From the NCBI RefSeq assembly GCF_047501175.1, contig NZ_JBEQWH010000006.1, forward strand, positions 62,001-126,000: DNA of 64,000 nucleotides, given 5' to 3'. Below, piece after piece: positions 45,410 through 57,242 of this stretch. The notes below the pieces were generated by a model. It did not search any database, had not been told where the DNA came from, and worked only from the letters and a program-made list of their open reading frames with translations. Source of the stretch: Methanoprimaticola sp047501175 (lineage in GTDB: Archaea > Thermoplasmatota > Thermoplasmata > Methanomassiliicoccales > Methanomethylophilaceae). Positions within the stretch are counted from its first letter, which is position 1; each line of letters begins with the position of its first letter. Both the position numbers and the translations under genes were made by a program.

Positions 45410-48400
45410 ATGAACGGAGGACTCTACGACCCCGCCAACGACCGTGACAGCTGCGGAGTGGGACTCGCCGTCAACATGGACGGCGCCAGGTCCCACCGCA
45501 TCGTGGAGACCGGTCTGAAGCTGTTGGAGAACATGGCCCACAGGGGTGCCGAGAACGGCGACGGCAAGACCGGCGACGGTGCGGGCATCCTGGTCCAGAT
45601 TCCACACGGGTTCATCGGGAAACTAGGGGTCCCGGTCCCGGAAGCCGGAAGGTACGGGACCGGACTCATCTTCCTGCCGAGGGATCCGCCCTCGGCAGAA
45701 CGCTTCATCGAACTCTTCAAGGCCGTGTGCCAGAGGTTCGTGGTCAGCGTCATCGCGACGCGCGAGGTCCCTGTGGACCACTCGGTCCCTGGACCCATGG
45801 CACTGGAGGGCGAGCCCCGCATCGTGCAGGTGTTCGCATCCTCGTACGATTCCCCGGAGACCCTCGAGAGGAAGCTGTACAGGATAAGGAAGGTCGTCAG
45901 CAACAGCATCGCGGCCTCGGACCTCGACGGCAGGGACGATTTCTACATATGCTCCCTGTCGACCAGGACCATGGTCTACAAGGGGATGCTCACGCCCGAA
46001 CAGCTCCGCGACTACTACCTGGACCTGTCCGATCCCGATTTCGAGTCGGCCATCGCGATGGTCCACTCGAGGTTCAGCACCAATACCATGCCCGCATGGA
46101 AGCTGGCACAGCCCTTCAGGATGCTCTGTCACAACGGCGAGATCAACACCATCCGCGCCAACCGCTCATGGATGCAGGCCCGCGAGAGCGTCATGCAGAC
46201 CGAGCAGATCCCGAACATCGAGGAGATATTCCCCGTGATGCAGGCGGGCATGAGCGACAGCGCGACCCTCGACAACGTGTTCGAGTTCCTGACCATGACA
46301 GGGAAGAGCATGCCCAACGCCCTGTCCATCATGATCCCGGAGTCCTGGAACGACAGGAACCCGATACCGGACAGTCTGAAGGCGTACTACGAGTACCATT
46401 CCATACTGATGGAGCCGTGGGACGGGCCCGCGGCCGTCATGTTCACGGACGGGACCCTTGCCGGCGGCATGCTGGACAGGAACGGTCTCCGTCCCGCCAG
46501 GTTCTCCGTCACATCCGACGGAATGATGATCCTGGCATCCGAGGCGGGGGTCATCCCTCTGAGGTCAGAGGAGGTCATCGAGACCGGGCGTCTCAGGCCC
46601 GGGAAGATGCTCCTCGTCGACACGTCGAAGGGACGCATCCTGCGCGACACGGAGATCAAGGAGGCCCTCGCGAAGGCGTACCCCTACCGCGACTGGCTCG
46701 AGAGGAACCGCCTCGACCTGGACAAGCTGTCCTCGGGCAGGCAGGTGGGCCGCGCCGTCGAGGGATACGGGCCGAAGCTCGCCGAGTTCGGGTACACCGC
46801 GGAGGATTTCAACAAGGTCATGGAGCCCATGGTCTCCACCGGGAAGGAGCCTATCGGATCCGCCGGATTCGATGCGCCGCTGGCGATCATGTCCGATCGC
46901 CCCCAGCTCCTGTTCAACTACTTCAGGCAGATGTTCGCCCAGGTCACCAACCCTCCGATCGACCCGATCAGGGAGGAGCTGGTAATGTCCACGATGGGGT
47001 ACATCGGCTCGGTCCACCAGAGCATCCTGGACCCGACGCCCAAGCACTGCAAGGTCGTCAAGGCCCGTCACCCCGTCATCACGAACAGGGAGCTGGACCT
47101 CCTGAGGAGCCTCAGGTACAGGGGGTTCGATGCCGTAACGCTCGACACGACGTTCCCCGCGGATCCTGCGCCCGGGACCCTCGAGAACGAGGTCGCCAGG
47201 CTCTGCAGGGAGGCGGAGGCGGCCGTCGACGGAGGTGCCTCATACATAATCCTCTCCGACCGCGGGGTGTCCGGGGACAGGGCCGCGATGCCCTCCCTCC
47301 TCGCCCTCTCGGCGGTGCATCAGCACCTCGTCAGGGAGAAGAAGAGGCTGCAGACCGCCATCGTGGTCGAGTCCGGGGAGCCCAGGGAGGTCATGCACTT
47401 CGCGCTCCTCGTCGGATACGGAGCCAATGCCGTCAATCCGTACATGGCGCTCGCCGCCGTCCAGGACATAGTCGACTCGGGCCGTGTGAAGATGGATGCC
47501 GACACCGCCGAGGCCAAGTACCTCAAGGCGATCGACAAGGGTCTGCTCAAGGTGATGTCCAAGATGGGCATCGCGACCATACGCTCATACCGCGGCTCGA
47601 GGCTGTTCGAGACCATCGGGATAGACCGTGCGGTCGCCTCGAAGTACTTCGGGGACACCGCCTCGCCCGTCTGCGGGATAGGGTTGGACGACATAGCGTC
47701 CGAGTATCTCGAGATGCACCGCAGAGCGCTCGCCGGGGACGATGTCCTCGCGGAGGATGCAGGCGTGTACGCAAGTCGCAAGGGAGGCGAGAGGCACAGC
47801 TGGAGCACGGACGCGGTCAAGGCCCTGCGCTCGGCGGCCAGGACCGGGAGCCCTGACGAGTATGCCAGGTTCGCGTCGGTCGTCGACAACGGCCGTTTCT
47901 TCATCCGCGACCTCCTGACCGAGAGAAGGGGGAGTCCCGTTCCTATCGACGATGTCGAGCCGGCGGAATCCATCATGAGGAGGTTCGAGGTCGGTGCGAT
48001 CTCATTCGGCGCCATCAGCAAGGAGGCCCACGAGACCCTCGCGGAGGCGATGAACTCCATAGGGTCCCAGAGCAACACGGGGGAGGGCGGGGAGGACCCG
48101 GCCAGGTTCAGGGTCGGACCCGACGGCAGGAACCTCCGCTCCGCCGTGAAGCAGGTGGCATCCGGAAGGTTCGGGGTCACCGCAGAGTACCTTGTCAATG
48201 CGGACGAGCTGCAGATCAAGGTCGCCCAGGGGGCCAAGCCCGGGGAGGGAGGTCAGCTCATGGGGTTCAAGGTCGACAAGGTCATCGCGGCCATCAGGCA
48301 CACGATCCCGGGGATAACCCTGATCTCGCCGCCGCCCCATCACGACATATATTCCATCGAGGACCTGAAGCAGCTCATCTACGACCTCAGGTGCATCAAC

Positions 48401-49816
48401 CCGACCGCCAGGGTCAGCGTCAAGCTCGTCTCGGAGGCGGGAGTGGGGACCGTCGCGGCAGGGGTCGCCAAGGCAGGTGCGGACATGATCCTCATCTCCA
48501 GCGGCGACGGGGGCACGGGCGCTAGCCCGCTGTCGTCCCTCCGGTACGCCGGGTCCCCCTGGGAGACCGGGCTCGCAGAGGTCCAGCAGGCGCTCGTCGC
48601 CAACAACCTCCGCGGCCGTGTGACGGTGCAGGCGGACGGTCAGTTCAAGACAGGGCGCGACGTCATCGTCGCGGCCCTCCTCGGAGCGGAGGAGTTCGGA
48701 TTCGCGACCGCACCCATGGTCGCCATGGGATGCATCATGTGCAGGAAGTGCCAGACCAACACATGTCCAGTCGGCATAGCGACGCAGGACCCCGAGAGGA
48801 GGGCCAGGTTCGCCGGGACGAAGGACGATGTGGTCAACTACTGGAGGCTCATGGCGGAGGACGTCCGTTCGAGGCTCGCAGGGATGGGTTTCACCTCCCT
48901 CGACGAGGTCATCGGACGCGCGGACCTGCTCGAGAGGGTCCCCGCGGACGGGAAGGTGTCCCACCTGGACCTGTCCCCTCTGTTCTTCACACAGGAGGGC
49001 GAGAGGAAGCGCTCCGCCGGACAGCCCGACATCGTCGGCGACGTGATCGACAGGAGGATGATCGCCGACGCGAAGGATGCCTTGGACACCGGTAGGAGGG
49101 TGGACCTCCTGTACCAGATCACCAACGTGGACCGTTCGGTCGGGGTGATGCTCTCTGGCGAGATAGCGCGCAGGGAGCTCGATCTGAAGGAGGACACCGT
49201 GAGCGTCACGTTCAACGGCGCCGCCGGACAGAGCTTCGGAGCGTTCCTCTCCAAGGGGGTCAGGTTCGACCTCCGCGGCATCGCCAACGACTATGTCGGG
49301 AAGGGGCTCTCCGGAGGGAAGATCGTCGTCACGCCCGAGGGGGAGATCCCTGAGTGCAACGTCATCGCGGGCAACACCATCCTGTACGGCGCGACGTCCG
49401 GGGAGCTGTACATCAACGGCTCCGTCGGAGAGAGGTTCTGTGTCAGGAACAGCGGTGCGACCGCCGTCGCTGAGGGCGCCGGGGACCACTGCTGCGAGTA
49501 CATGACGGGTGGAAGGGTCGTGGTGCTGGGGCGCTGCGGGAGGAATTTCGCGGCCGGCATGTCGGCCGGCATAGCCTACGTCTACGATTTGGACGGGGAC
49601 TTCGACAGGCACTGCAACATGGACCTGGTCGAGCTGACCCTGGTGGAGGCACCGGAGGACGTCAGGGAGCTCAGGTCCATAATCGAGAGGCATCTCGAGT
49701 ACACCGACTCGCCGAAGGCGGCGAAGATCCTGAACGACTGGGAGGAGGAGCTTCCCAGGTTCATCAAGGTCATGCCGGTCGGGTACAAGCTGCTCCTGGA
49801 ACAGGAGTCCGAGTGA
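45410..49816 (+). CDS. gltB: Glutamate synthase large subunit, full length (GltB-type)
   Basis: 1468 aa from ATG 45410, with AAGGTGG 8 nt before it; a GTG at 45398 is in frame. The N-terminal glutaminase domain has the nucleophilic Cys in DSCGVGLAVN after a short propeptide. The central domain, the FMN/2-oxoglutarate synthase domain (GEGGEDPARF, GGTGASPLSSLRYAG) and the iron-sulfur ligands CIMCRKCQTNTCP follow, then the beta-helix. It makes two glutamates from glutamine and 2-oxoglutarate. Most archaeal homologues are split into separate ORFs. No gltD-like subunit is adjacent. Confidence 0.96.
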   Translation: MNGGLYDPANDRDSCGVGLAVNMDGARSHRIVETGLKLLENMAHRGAENGDGKTGDGAGILVQIPHGFIGKLGVPVPEAGRYGTGLIFLPRDPPSAERFIELFKAVCQRFVVSVIATREVPVDHSVPGPMALEGEPRIVQVFASSYDSPETLERKLYRIRKVVSNSIAASDLDGRDDFYICSLSTRTMVYKGMLTPEQLRDYYLDLSDPDFESAIAMVHSRFSTNTMPAWKLAQPFRMLCHNGEINTIRANRSWMQARESVMQTEQIPNIEEIFPVMQAGMSDSATLDNVFEFLTMTGKSMPNALSIMIPESWNDRNPIPDSLKAYYEYHSILMEPWDGPAAVMFTDGTLAGGMLDRNGLRPARFSVTSDGMMILASEAGVIPLRSEEVIETGRLRPGKMLLVDTSKGRILRDTEIKEALAKAYPYRDWLERNRLDLDKLSSGRQVGRAVEGYGPKLAEFGYTAEDFNKVMEPMVSTGKEPIGSAGFDAPLAIMSDRPQLLFNYFRQMFAQVTNPPIDPIREELVMSTMGYIGSVHQSILDPTPKHCKVVKARHPVITNRELDLLRSLRYRGFDAVTLDTTFPADPAPGTLENEVARLCREAEAAVDGGASYIILSDRGVSGDRAAMPSLLALSAVHQHLVREKKRLQTAIVVESGEPREVMHFALLVGYGANAVNPYMALAAVQDIVDSGRVKMDADTAEAKYLKAIDKGLLKVMSKMGIATIRSYRGSRLFETIGIDRAVASKYFGDTASPVCGIGLDDIASEYLEMHRRALAGDDVLAEDAGVYASRKGGERHSWSTDAVKALRSAARTGSPDEYARFASVVDNGRFFIRDLLTERRGSPVPIDDVEPAESIMRRFEVGAISFGAISKEAHETLAEAMNSIGSQSNTGEGGEDPARFRVGPDGRNLRSAVKQVASGRFGVTAEYLVNADELQIKVAQGAKPGEGGQLMGFKVDKVIAAIRHTIPGITLISPPPHHDIYSIEDLKQLIYDLRCINPTARVSVKLVSEAGVGTVAAGVAKAGADMILISSGDGGTGASPLSSLRYAGSPWETGLAEVQQALVANNLRGRVTVQADGQFKTGRDVIVAALLGAEEFGFATAPMVAMGCIMCRKCQTNTCPVGIATQDPERRARFAGTKDDVVNYWRLMAEDVRSRLAGMGFTSLDEVIGRADLLERVPADGKVSHLDLSPLFFTQEGERKRSAGQPDIVGDVIDRRMIADAKDALDTGRRVDLLYQITNVDRSVGVMLSGEIARRELDLKEDTVSVTFNGAAGQSFGAFLSKGVRFDLRGIANDYVGKGLSGGKIVVTPEGEIPECNVIAGNTILYGATSGELYINGSVGERFCVRNSGATAVAEGAGDHCCEYMTGGRVVVLGRCGRNFAAGMSAGIAYVYDLDGDFDRHCNMDLVELTLVEAPEDVRELRSIIERHLEYTDSPKAAKILNDWEEELPRFIKVMPVGYKLLLEQESE

Positions 49817-49859
49817 CCCGATACCGGTATCGGAGCGGACGGTCTGTGCGACCATCCGG

Positions 49860-49891
49860 GGGCCCTCGGGGACCGCGTCCCACGAGGGCCC
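49860..49891 (+). terminator. Terminator after gltB
   Basis: GGGCCCTCG (49860-49868) and CGAGGGCCC (49883-49891) form a perfect 9-bp stem followed by TTATATTTC. It lies 44 bp past the stop. It may also serve the convergent pyrG on the other strand. Confidence 0.65.
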
Positions 49892-49990
49892 TTATATTTC
49901 TCAAAGTGCCAGAACGTCCCGTCCCCGGATGGACGGGGATATAGGGCGGAAGAGGTTTCCGGACCGTCCGTACCCGGAGGTCCCGGGCGG

Positions 49991-51607
49991 TCACTTGGAT
50001 CCCGAGTACCTTATCGCGGCATTCACGAGTCCCTGATGGAGGGGGGACGCGCATTCCGGCTTCGACTTGAACTCCGGGTGGAACTGGGACGCGACGAAGT
50101 ACGGATGGCCCTCCAGCTCCCCGATCTCCATCCTGGTGCCGCACTCGGACCTTCCGGTGAACCTCCATCCCGCGGCCTCCATCCTCTCGATGTAGTCGGG
50201 ATTGACCTCGTACCTGTGCCTGTGCCTCTCGGAGATGAGGGTCCTGCCACCGTAGAGCTCGCAGGCCTTCGACCCTTCCCTCAGGACGACGTCCTGCGCA
50301 CCGAGGCGCATGGTGGCCCCCATGTTGACTATGCCCTTCTGCTCGTTCATGATGCAGATTATCGGGTCGGGGGTATCGGGGTCGAACTCGGTGCTGCTGG
50401 CCTTCCCGAGCCCCAGGACATGCCTGCAGAACTCGATGGTCGCGATCTGGAACCCGAGACACACCCCGAGGAACGGGATGCCGTTCTCCCTGGCGTATCT
50501 CGCGGCCTCTATCTTCCCCTCGACGCCCCTTATCCCGAATCCGCCTGGGACGAGGACGCCGTCGACGTCCCCGAGGAGCGATGAGGGATCGTGGGCGACC
50601 AGCTCGTCACTGTCGATGAACTTGATCCTTACCTTGCACTCCGCCGCGGCACCCGCATGCGTGAACGCCTCAAGGTGGGACAGGTAGGAATCGGCGAGGG
50701 ACGTGTACTTCCCCACCAGGGCGATCCTCACCTCCCTCTTCGGATTGACCACGCGGTCGACGAAGCCCTCCCACCGGGCCATGTCCCTTTTGGTCGTCAT
50801 CGGTCCGAGCTTCATCTTGTCGATGATGTAGTCCGCGACGCCCTGCTTCTCCAGGTTCAGAGGGACCTCGTAGATCGAGCGTGCGTCCGGGGTGGATATG
50901 ACCGCCTGCTCGGGCACGTCGCAGAACATGGCGATCTTCGCCCTGGCGGCATCGCTGATGGGCTCGGAGCACCTCCCCACGATGACGTCCGGCCTGATCC
51001 CGATGGACATCAGCTCCTTCACTGAGTGCTGGGTCGGTTTGGTCTTCTCCTCTCCGACGGACCCCATGATCGGGATGAGCGTGGTGTGGACGAACATGAC
51101 GTTCTCCTCCCTGCCGAGCTCTCTCCCGAGCTGTCTTGCGGCCTCCAGGAACGGCAGCGACTCCATGTCGCCGACGGTCCCTCCCAGCTCTATGATGACG
51201 ACGTCCGCGCCGGAGTCGCGTGCGACGGTGGTGATCCTCCTCTTGATCTCGTTTGTGATGTGGGGGATGATCTGGACGGTCTTACCGAGATAGTCCCCGT
51301 GCCGCTCGTTCTCGATGACGGAGCGGTAGACCTTGCCCGTCGTGATGTTGTGGTCCCTTGTGAGGTGGAGGTCCATGAACCTCTCGTAGTTCCCGAGGTC
51401 GAGGTCCACCTCTCCCCCGTCATCCAGCACATACACCTCCCCGTGCTCGAACGGGTTCATGGTCCCTGCGTCTATGTTCAGGTACGGATCGATCTTGATG
51501 GCGGAGACCTTGAGTCCCCTGGATTCCAGAAGGCGTCCGATCGAGGATGCGGTGATCCCTTTTCCTAGCCCCGAGATAACCCCTCCGCTGACGAAAATCA
51601 ACTTCAT
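49991..51607 (-). CDS. pyrG: CTP synthase
   Basis: 538 aa. It converts UTP to CTP with glutamine. The N-terminal synthetase domain opens KLIFVSGGVISGLGKGITAS, with KIDPYLNIDAGTMNPFEHGE. The C-terminal glutaminase contains the Cys nucleophile in GVCLGFQIATIEF and ends in the His-Glu region SQFHPEFKS. It is complete. It is divergent from the thermosome gene. Confidence 0.97.
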   Translation of the reverse strand: MKLIFVSGGVISGLGKGITASSIGRLLESRGLKVSAIKIDPYLNIDAGTMNPFEHGEVYVLDDGGEVDLDLGNYERFMDLHLTRDHNITTGKVYRSVIENERHGDYLGKTVQIIPHITNEIKRRITTVARDSGADVVIIELGGTVGDMESLPFLEAARQLGRELGREENVMFVHTTLIPIMGSVGEEKTKPTQHSVKELMSIGIRPDVIVGRCSEPISDAARAKIAMFCDVPEQAVISTPDARSIYEVPLNLEKQGVADYIIDKMKLGPMTTKRDMARWEGFVDRVVNPKREVRIALVGKYTSLADSYLSHLEAFTHAGAAAECKVRIKFIDSDELVAHDPSSLLGDVDGVLVPGGFGIRGVEGKIEAARYARENGIPFLGVCLGFQIATIEFCRHVLGLGKASSTEFDPDTPDPIICIMNEQKGIVNMGATMRLGAQDVVLREGSKACELYGGRTLISERHRHRYEVNPDYIERMEAAGWRFTGRSECGTRMEIGELEGHPYFVASQFHPEFKSKPECASPLHQGLVNAAIRYSGSK

Positions 51608-51837
51608 ATCGAATCAACGGGAGAAATCGTACATCAAAGTCCCTAATAAAGTTATGGATATTAGTCATCTGTCTCTTATTTACAATATTATTAGACGAGT
51701 GTACATCGCAACTCTTTTGTCGCGAGGTATGGCATTTCAGGTCCGGGGGATCCGGCCAGCAACCCGTGGACGCCATCGGGAACGGGCGTGTCACAATGGG
51801 GTGCGTGGAGTTCGGATGGATGGTACAAAGCAATCAA

Positions 51838-51845
51838 GTTTATAT
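51838..51845 (+). promoter_or_regulatory. Thermosome TATA box with leader and RBS
   Basis: TTTATATA at 51838-51845 predicts a start near 51866, giving a 40-nt leader that ends with GGAGG (51894-51898) 7 nt before the ATG. This is one of few clearly leadered messages in the window. The pyrG promoter is in the same 298-bp gap, which contains no credible gene. Confidence 0.55.
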
Positions 51846-51905
51846 AGAAGTTCTAACATAAACGCCCTTAGAATTCCGCACAGCGGAAGGACTGGAGGAA
51901 CGAAT

Positions 51906-53531
51906 ATGGGTATGGGCAACGCACCCGTCATTATCCTTAGGGAAGGAACCAAAAGAGAGAAGGGCAAGGACGCTCAGTTCAACAACATCGCAGCCGCAAT
52001 GGCTATCTCCGATGCTGTCAGGAGCAGTCTCGGACCCCGTGGAATGGACAAGATGCTGGTCGACTCCGTCGGAGATGTCGTCATCACTAACGACGGTGTG
52101 ACCATCCTTAAGGAGATGGATGTTCAGCACCCCGCCGCCAAGATGCTCGTCGAGGTCGCAAAGACCCAGGACGCAGAGGTCGGAGACGGAACCACCACCA
52201 GTGTCATCCTCGCTGGGGAATTCCTGAAGAAGGCCAGGGACCTTATCGATGCCAACGTGCACCCCACGATCATCGCCAAGGGATACAGGATGGCCAACAC
52301 GAAAGCGCAGGAGGTCCTCAACAAGACGTCCATGAAGGTCTCCATCGATGACGACGAGACCCTCGGACTCATCGCCGAGACCGCTATGATCTCCAAGCAG
52401 GTCAACAACTCCAAGGAGCAGTTCGCCAAGCTCGTCGTCGACGCGGTCAAGACCGTCGTCGACAAGGACAAGAACGGCAACTACGTGGTGGACCTGAAGA
52501 ACATCCAGACCGTGAAGAAAGAGGGGGCCTCCATGGAGAACTCCTACATCGTCAAGGGACTCATCATCGACAAGGAGCCCGTTCAGCCCTCTATGCCCAA
52601 GGTCGTCAGCGGTGCGAAGATCGCCCTCATCGATGCGCCCTTCGAGGTTAAGAAGACCGAGATCGACGCCAAGATTCAGATCACCGACCCCAACCAGCTC
52701 AGCAAATTCGTCGCCGAAGAGGAGAACATGCTGAAGGAGATGGTCGCGAAGGTCAAGGCCTCCGGAGCCAATGTCGTCTTCTGCCAGAAGGGAATCGACG
52801 ACCTCGCCCAGCACTTCCTCGCCAAGGAGGGCATCTATGCCTGCAGGCGTGTCAAGAAGTCTGACATGGAGAGGCTCGGAAGGTCCACCGGCGCCAATGT
52901 CATCAACAAGATCAGCGAGCTCAGCGCGGAGGACCTCGGATACGCCGAGACCGTCGAGCTCAAGAAGATCGAGAACGAGGAGATGACCTTCATCACCGGC
53001 GTCAAGGAGCCCAAGACCGTCTCCGTGCTCGTCCGCGGAGGAACCAAGCATGTCGCAGACGAGGTCGAGAGGTCTCTGGTCGACGCATGGTCCGTGGTCC
53101 GTGTCGCGATCGAGGACGGAATGATGGTCACCGGCGGAGGATCCACCGCAATGGAGATCGCCATGCAGCTCCGCGACTACGCCGCATCCGTCGGCGGAAG
53201 GGAGCAGATCGCCATCGAGTCCTACGCCTCCGCCATGGAGAGCATCCCCAGGACCCTGGCCGAGAACGCTGGGCTCGACCCCATCGACGTGCTCATCGAG
53301 ATGAGGAAGCAGCACAAGGCCGGAAACAACTACGCGGGACTCAACCCCTACTCCGGAAAGGTCGAGGACATGAGGAAGCTCAACGTCATCGAGCCCTACA
53401 GGATCGGAAAGCAGGCCATCAACTCTGCTACCGACGCAGCCATCATGGTCCTCAGGATCGACGATGTCATCGCCTCCAAGGGCAGCCCCATGCCCCAGGT
53501 CGGCGACGGAATGCCCGGAATGGACGACTGA
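51906..53531 (+). CDS. thsA: Thermosome subunit (group II chaperonin)
   Basis: 541 aa from ATG 51906. It forms the two-ring CCT-like folding chamber. SSLGPRGMDKMLVDSVGDVV, then NDGVTILKEMDVQHPAAKML and VGDGTTTSVILAGEFL are nucleotide-site signatures. The tail ends GDGMPGMDD, typical of archaeal subunits. It is followed by the GrpE-DnaK-DnaJ system, so both chaperone classes are together. Confidence 0.96.
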   Translation: MGMGNAPVIILREGTKREKGKDAQFNNIAAAMAISDAVRSSLGPRGMDKMLVDSVGDVVITNDGVTILKEMDVQHPAAKMLVEVAKTQDAEVGDGTTTSVILAGEFLKKARDLIDANVHPTIIAKGYRMANTKAQEVLNKTSMKVSIDDDETLGLIAETAMISKQVNNSKEQFAKLVVDAVKTVVDKDKNGNYVVDLKNIQTVKKEGASMENSYIVKGLIIDKEPVQPSMPKVVSGAKIALIDAPFEVKKTEIDAKIQITDPNQLSKFVAEEENMLKEMVAKVKASGANVVFCQKGIDDLAQHFLAKEGIYACRRVKKSDMERLGRSTGANVINKISELSAEDLGYAETVELKKIENEEMTFITGVKEPKTVSVLVRGGTKHVADEVERSLVDAWSVVRVAIEDGMMVTGGGSTAMEIAMQLRDYAASVGGREQIAIESYASAMESIPRTLAENAGLDPIDVLIEMRKQHKAGNNYAGLNPYSGKVEDMRKLNVIEPYRIGKQAINSATDAAIMVLRIDDVIASKGSPMPQVGDGMPGMDD

Positions 53532-53545
53532 AACTAACTCAAACC

Positions 53546-53565
53546 GAGGGGTCCTCGGACCCCTC
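53546..53565 (+). terminator. Terminator between thermosome and grpE
   Basis: GAGGGGTC and GACCCCTC form a perfect 8-bp stem around CTCG, 15 bp after the thermosome stop. It separates two otherwise co-oriented chaperone units. Confidence 0.55.
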
Positions 53566-53600
53566 CTTACCCGTTGTGTATCTCTTCGAAGGCGTGACCT

Positions 53601-54161
53601 ATGACCGATAGGAAGGACAAGAAAACCCAGAATGAAGCCTCCACAGAGGAGGAAGTCGAGAGGCCCGACGAGCTGGCGCAGGCCAGGGCGGACGCGGACA
53701 AGTACCTCGACATGGCCCGTCGCCTGCAGGCTGATTTCGACAACTACCGCAAGAGGACCCAGCGTGAGAACGAGGAGTACAGGAAGTACGCCTGTTCCAC
53801 CATAGTGCAGGACCTTCTGACGGTCGTGGACGACCTCGACAGGGCGCTGGCGAGCACGGAGGAGGATTCCGTACTCGTTCAGGGCGTCCGCGGGGTCAGG
53901 AGCAACCTGATGAAGGTGCTGGAGTCGAACGGCCTCAGGGAGATAGCCTCCGAGGGGAGGTTCGACCCGAACCTCCATGAGGCGCTGTGCGCCGTGGAGG
54001 GGGACGAGGACGGGATGATCGCCGAGGTGTTCCAGAAGGGCTACACCCTGAATGGGAAGGTCCTGAGGTACGCCAAGGTAAAGGTAACGAAGAAGACGGA
54101 GCCCGCAGAGGACTCCGCCGCCGGGGACGAACCGGCTGTAGAGGATCAAGACAAGGAGTGA
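53601..54161 (+). CDS. grpE: Nucleotide exchange factor GrpE
   Basis: 186 aa. An acidic N-terminus and long coiled coil (MARRLQADFDNYRKRTQREN, residues 36-55) precede the beta domain: DLDRAL, then GLREIASEGRFDPNLHEALC and VLRYAKVKVTKK. The acidic tail is longer than in many bacteria. It exchanges ADP on DnaK. It is first of the grpE-dnaK-dnaJ unit, 4 bp before dnaK. Confidence 0.95.
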   Translation: MTDRKDKKTQNEASTEEEVERPDELAQARADADKYLDMARRLQADFDNYRKRTQRENEEYRKYACSTIVQDLLTVVDDLDRALASTEEDSVLVQGVRGVRSNLMKVLESNGLREIASEGRFDPNLHEALCAVEGDEDGMIAEVFQKGYTLNGKVLRYAKVKVTKKTEPAEDSAAGDEPAVEDQDKE

Positions 54162-54165
54162 TAAT

Positions 54166-56031
<1,866 letters not shown>

Positions 56032-56043
56032 GCGTGAGCGGAG

Positions 56044-57195
56044 ATGCCGAGGGACTACTACGAGGTGCTGGGGATCGCGAAGACCGCGACCCAGGATGAG
56101 ATCAAGAAGGCTTACCGCAGTCTTGCAAAGAAGTACCACCCCGACGTCTCCACAGAAGCCAAGGAGGTCGCCGAGGCCAAGTTCAAGGAGATATCCGAGG
56201 CCTACGAGATCCTGTCGGACGAGGAGAAGCGCAAGCTGTACGACCAGTACGGTCACGACGGGGTGAAGAACTCCTTCGGACAGGACGGCTTCTCCTGGGA
56301 CGACTTCACCAGGGCCGACGACATCTCCGACATCTTCGGGGACATCTTCGGCGGGATGTTCGGAGGTCGCGGTAGGGGCCGCTCCCGCAGCTCCGCCCAA
56401 CAGGGGGACTCCCTCAGGTACGACCTGGAGATCTCCCTGGAGGACGTCCTCAACGGGAAGAAGGTCAACCTGGACATACCCCATGCGATCCTCTGCGACG
56501 CATGCAAGGGGACCGGGGGGAAGGACGGCAAGGTCACCACATGCAAGACATGCGGCGGACAGGGCCAGGTCCAGAGGGTCGCTAGGAGTCCCTTCGGGAA
56601 CATGGTCACGGTCTCCGAGTGTCCAGACTGCCGCGGACGCGGGAAGACCTCCGAGGAGAAGTGCCCCAACTGCCGTGGGTCCGGAAGGGTGACCAAGGAG
56701 GCCAAGATCTCCCTGAACATCCCGAAGGGGATCGAGGACGGTATGAGGCTCAGGGTCGCCGGGGAGGGCAATGCCGGGTACAACGGCGGTCCCGCCGGGG
56801 ACCTGTACGTCGTGATCCACGTCAAGGACGACAAGACCTTCGACCGCGACGGCGCCAATCTCTGGACCGGCATCACGGCATCATACCCGAAGCTCGTGAT
56901 CGGCGGGGAGGAGAAGGTCAAGACCCTGGAAGGCGAGACCGTCATGCTGAAGATCCCCGCGGGGACCGATGTCGGGACGGTCCTCAGGATCCCCGGAAAG
57001 GGACTCCCGAGGATGAACTCGTCCTCCAGAGGGGACCTGATGGTCCGCGTCTCCGTGAACGTGCCCAAGAAGGTCAGCGCCGAGGTCAGGGAGCTTCTGA
57101 TGAAGCTCGACGAGACCGCAGGGGCCAAGGCCAAGTCGAAGTCCAAGAAGTCCGGGATCCGCAAGACGATCGAGGACATCAAGGACAATCTCTGA
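56044..57195 (+). CDS. dnaJ: Chaperone DnaJ (type I Hsp40)
   Basis: 383 aa. The J domain is at residues 1-70 with the HPD motif in KKYHPDVST. A Gly/Phe-rich stretch follows (DIFGGMFGGRGRGR). Four zinc repeats are present: CDACKGTGG, CKTCGGQGQ, CPDCRGRGK and CPNCRGSGR. The C-terminal substrate domain is complete. It stimulates DnaK and delivers clients. Confidence 0.96.
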   Translation: MPRDYYEVLGIAKTATQDEIKKAYRSLAKKYHPDVSTEAKEVAEAKFKEISEAYEILSDEEKRKLYDQYGHDGVKNSFGQDGFSWDDFTRADDISDIFGDIFGGMFGGRGRGRSRSSAQQGDSLRYDLEISLEDVLNGKKVNLDIPHAILCDACKGTGGKDGKVTTCKTCGGQGQVQRVARSPFGNMVTVSECPDCRGRGKTSEEKCPNCRGSGRVTKEAKISLNIPKGIEDGMRLRVAGEGNAGYNGGPAGDLYVVIHVKDDKTFDRDGANLWTGITASYPKLVIGGEEKVKTLEGETVMLKIPAGTDVGTVLRIPGKGLPRMNSSSRGDLMVRVSVNVPKKVSAEVRELLMKLDETAGAKAKSKSKKSGIRKTIEDIKDNL

Positions 57196-57217
57196 GTCTG
57201 TCGATTAAACGTTTTGA

Positions 57218-57241
57218 GCCCCCGGCGTTGCCCCCGGGGGC
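57218..57241. terminator. Shared hairpin between dnaJ and the ATPase gene
   Basis: GCCCCCG (57218-57224) and CGGGGGC (57235-57241) form a strong 7-bp stem in the 47-bp gap between the convergent dnaJ and AAA_14/DUF4143 genes. It could work in both directions. Confidence 0.5.
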
Positions 57242-57242
57242 A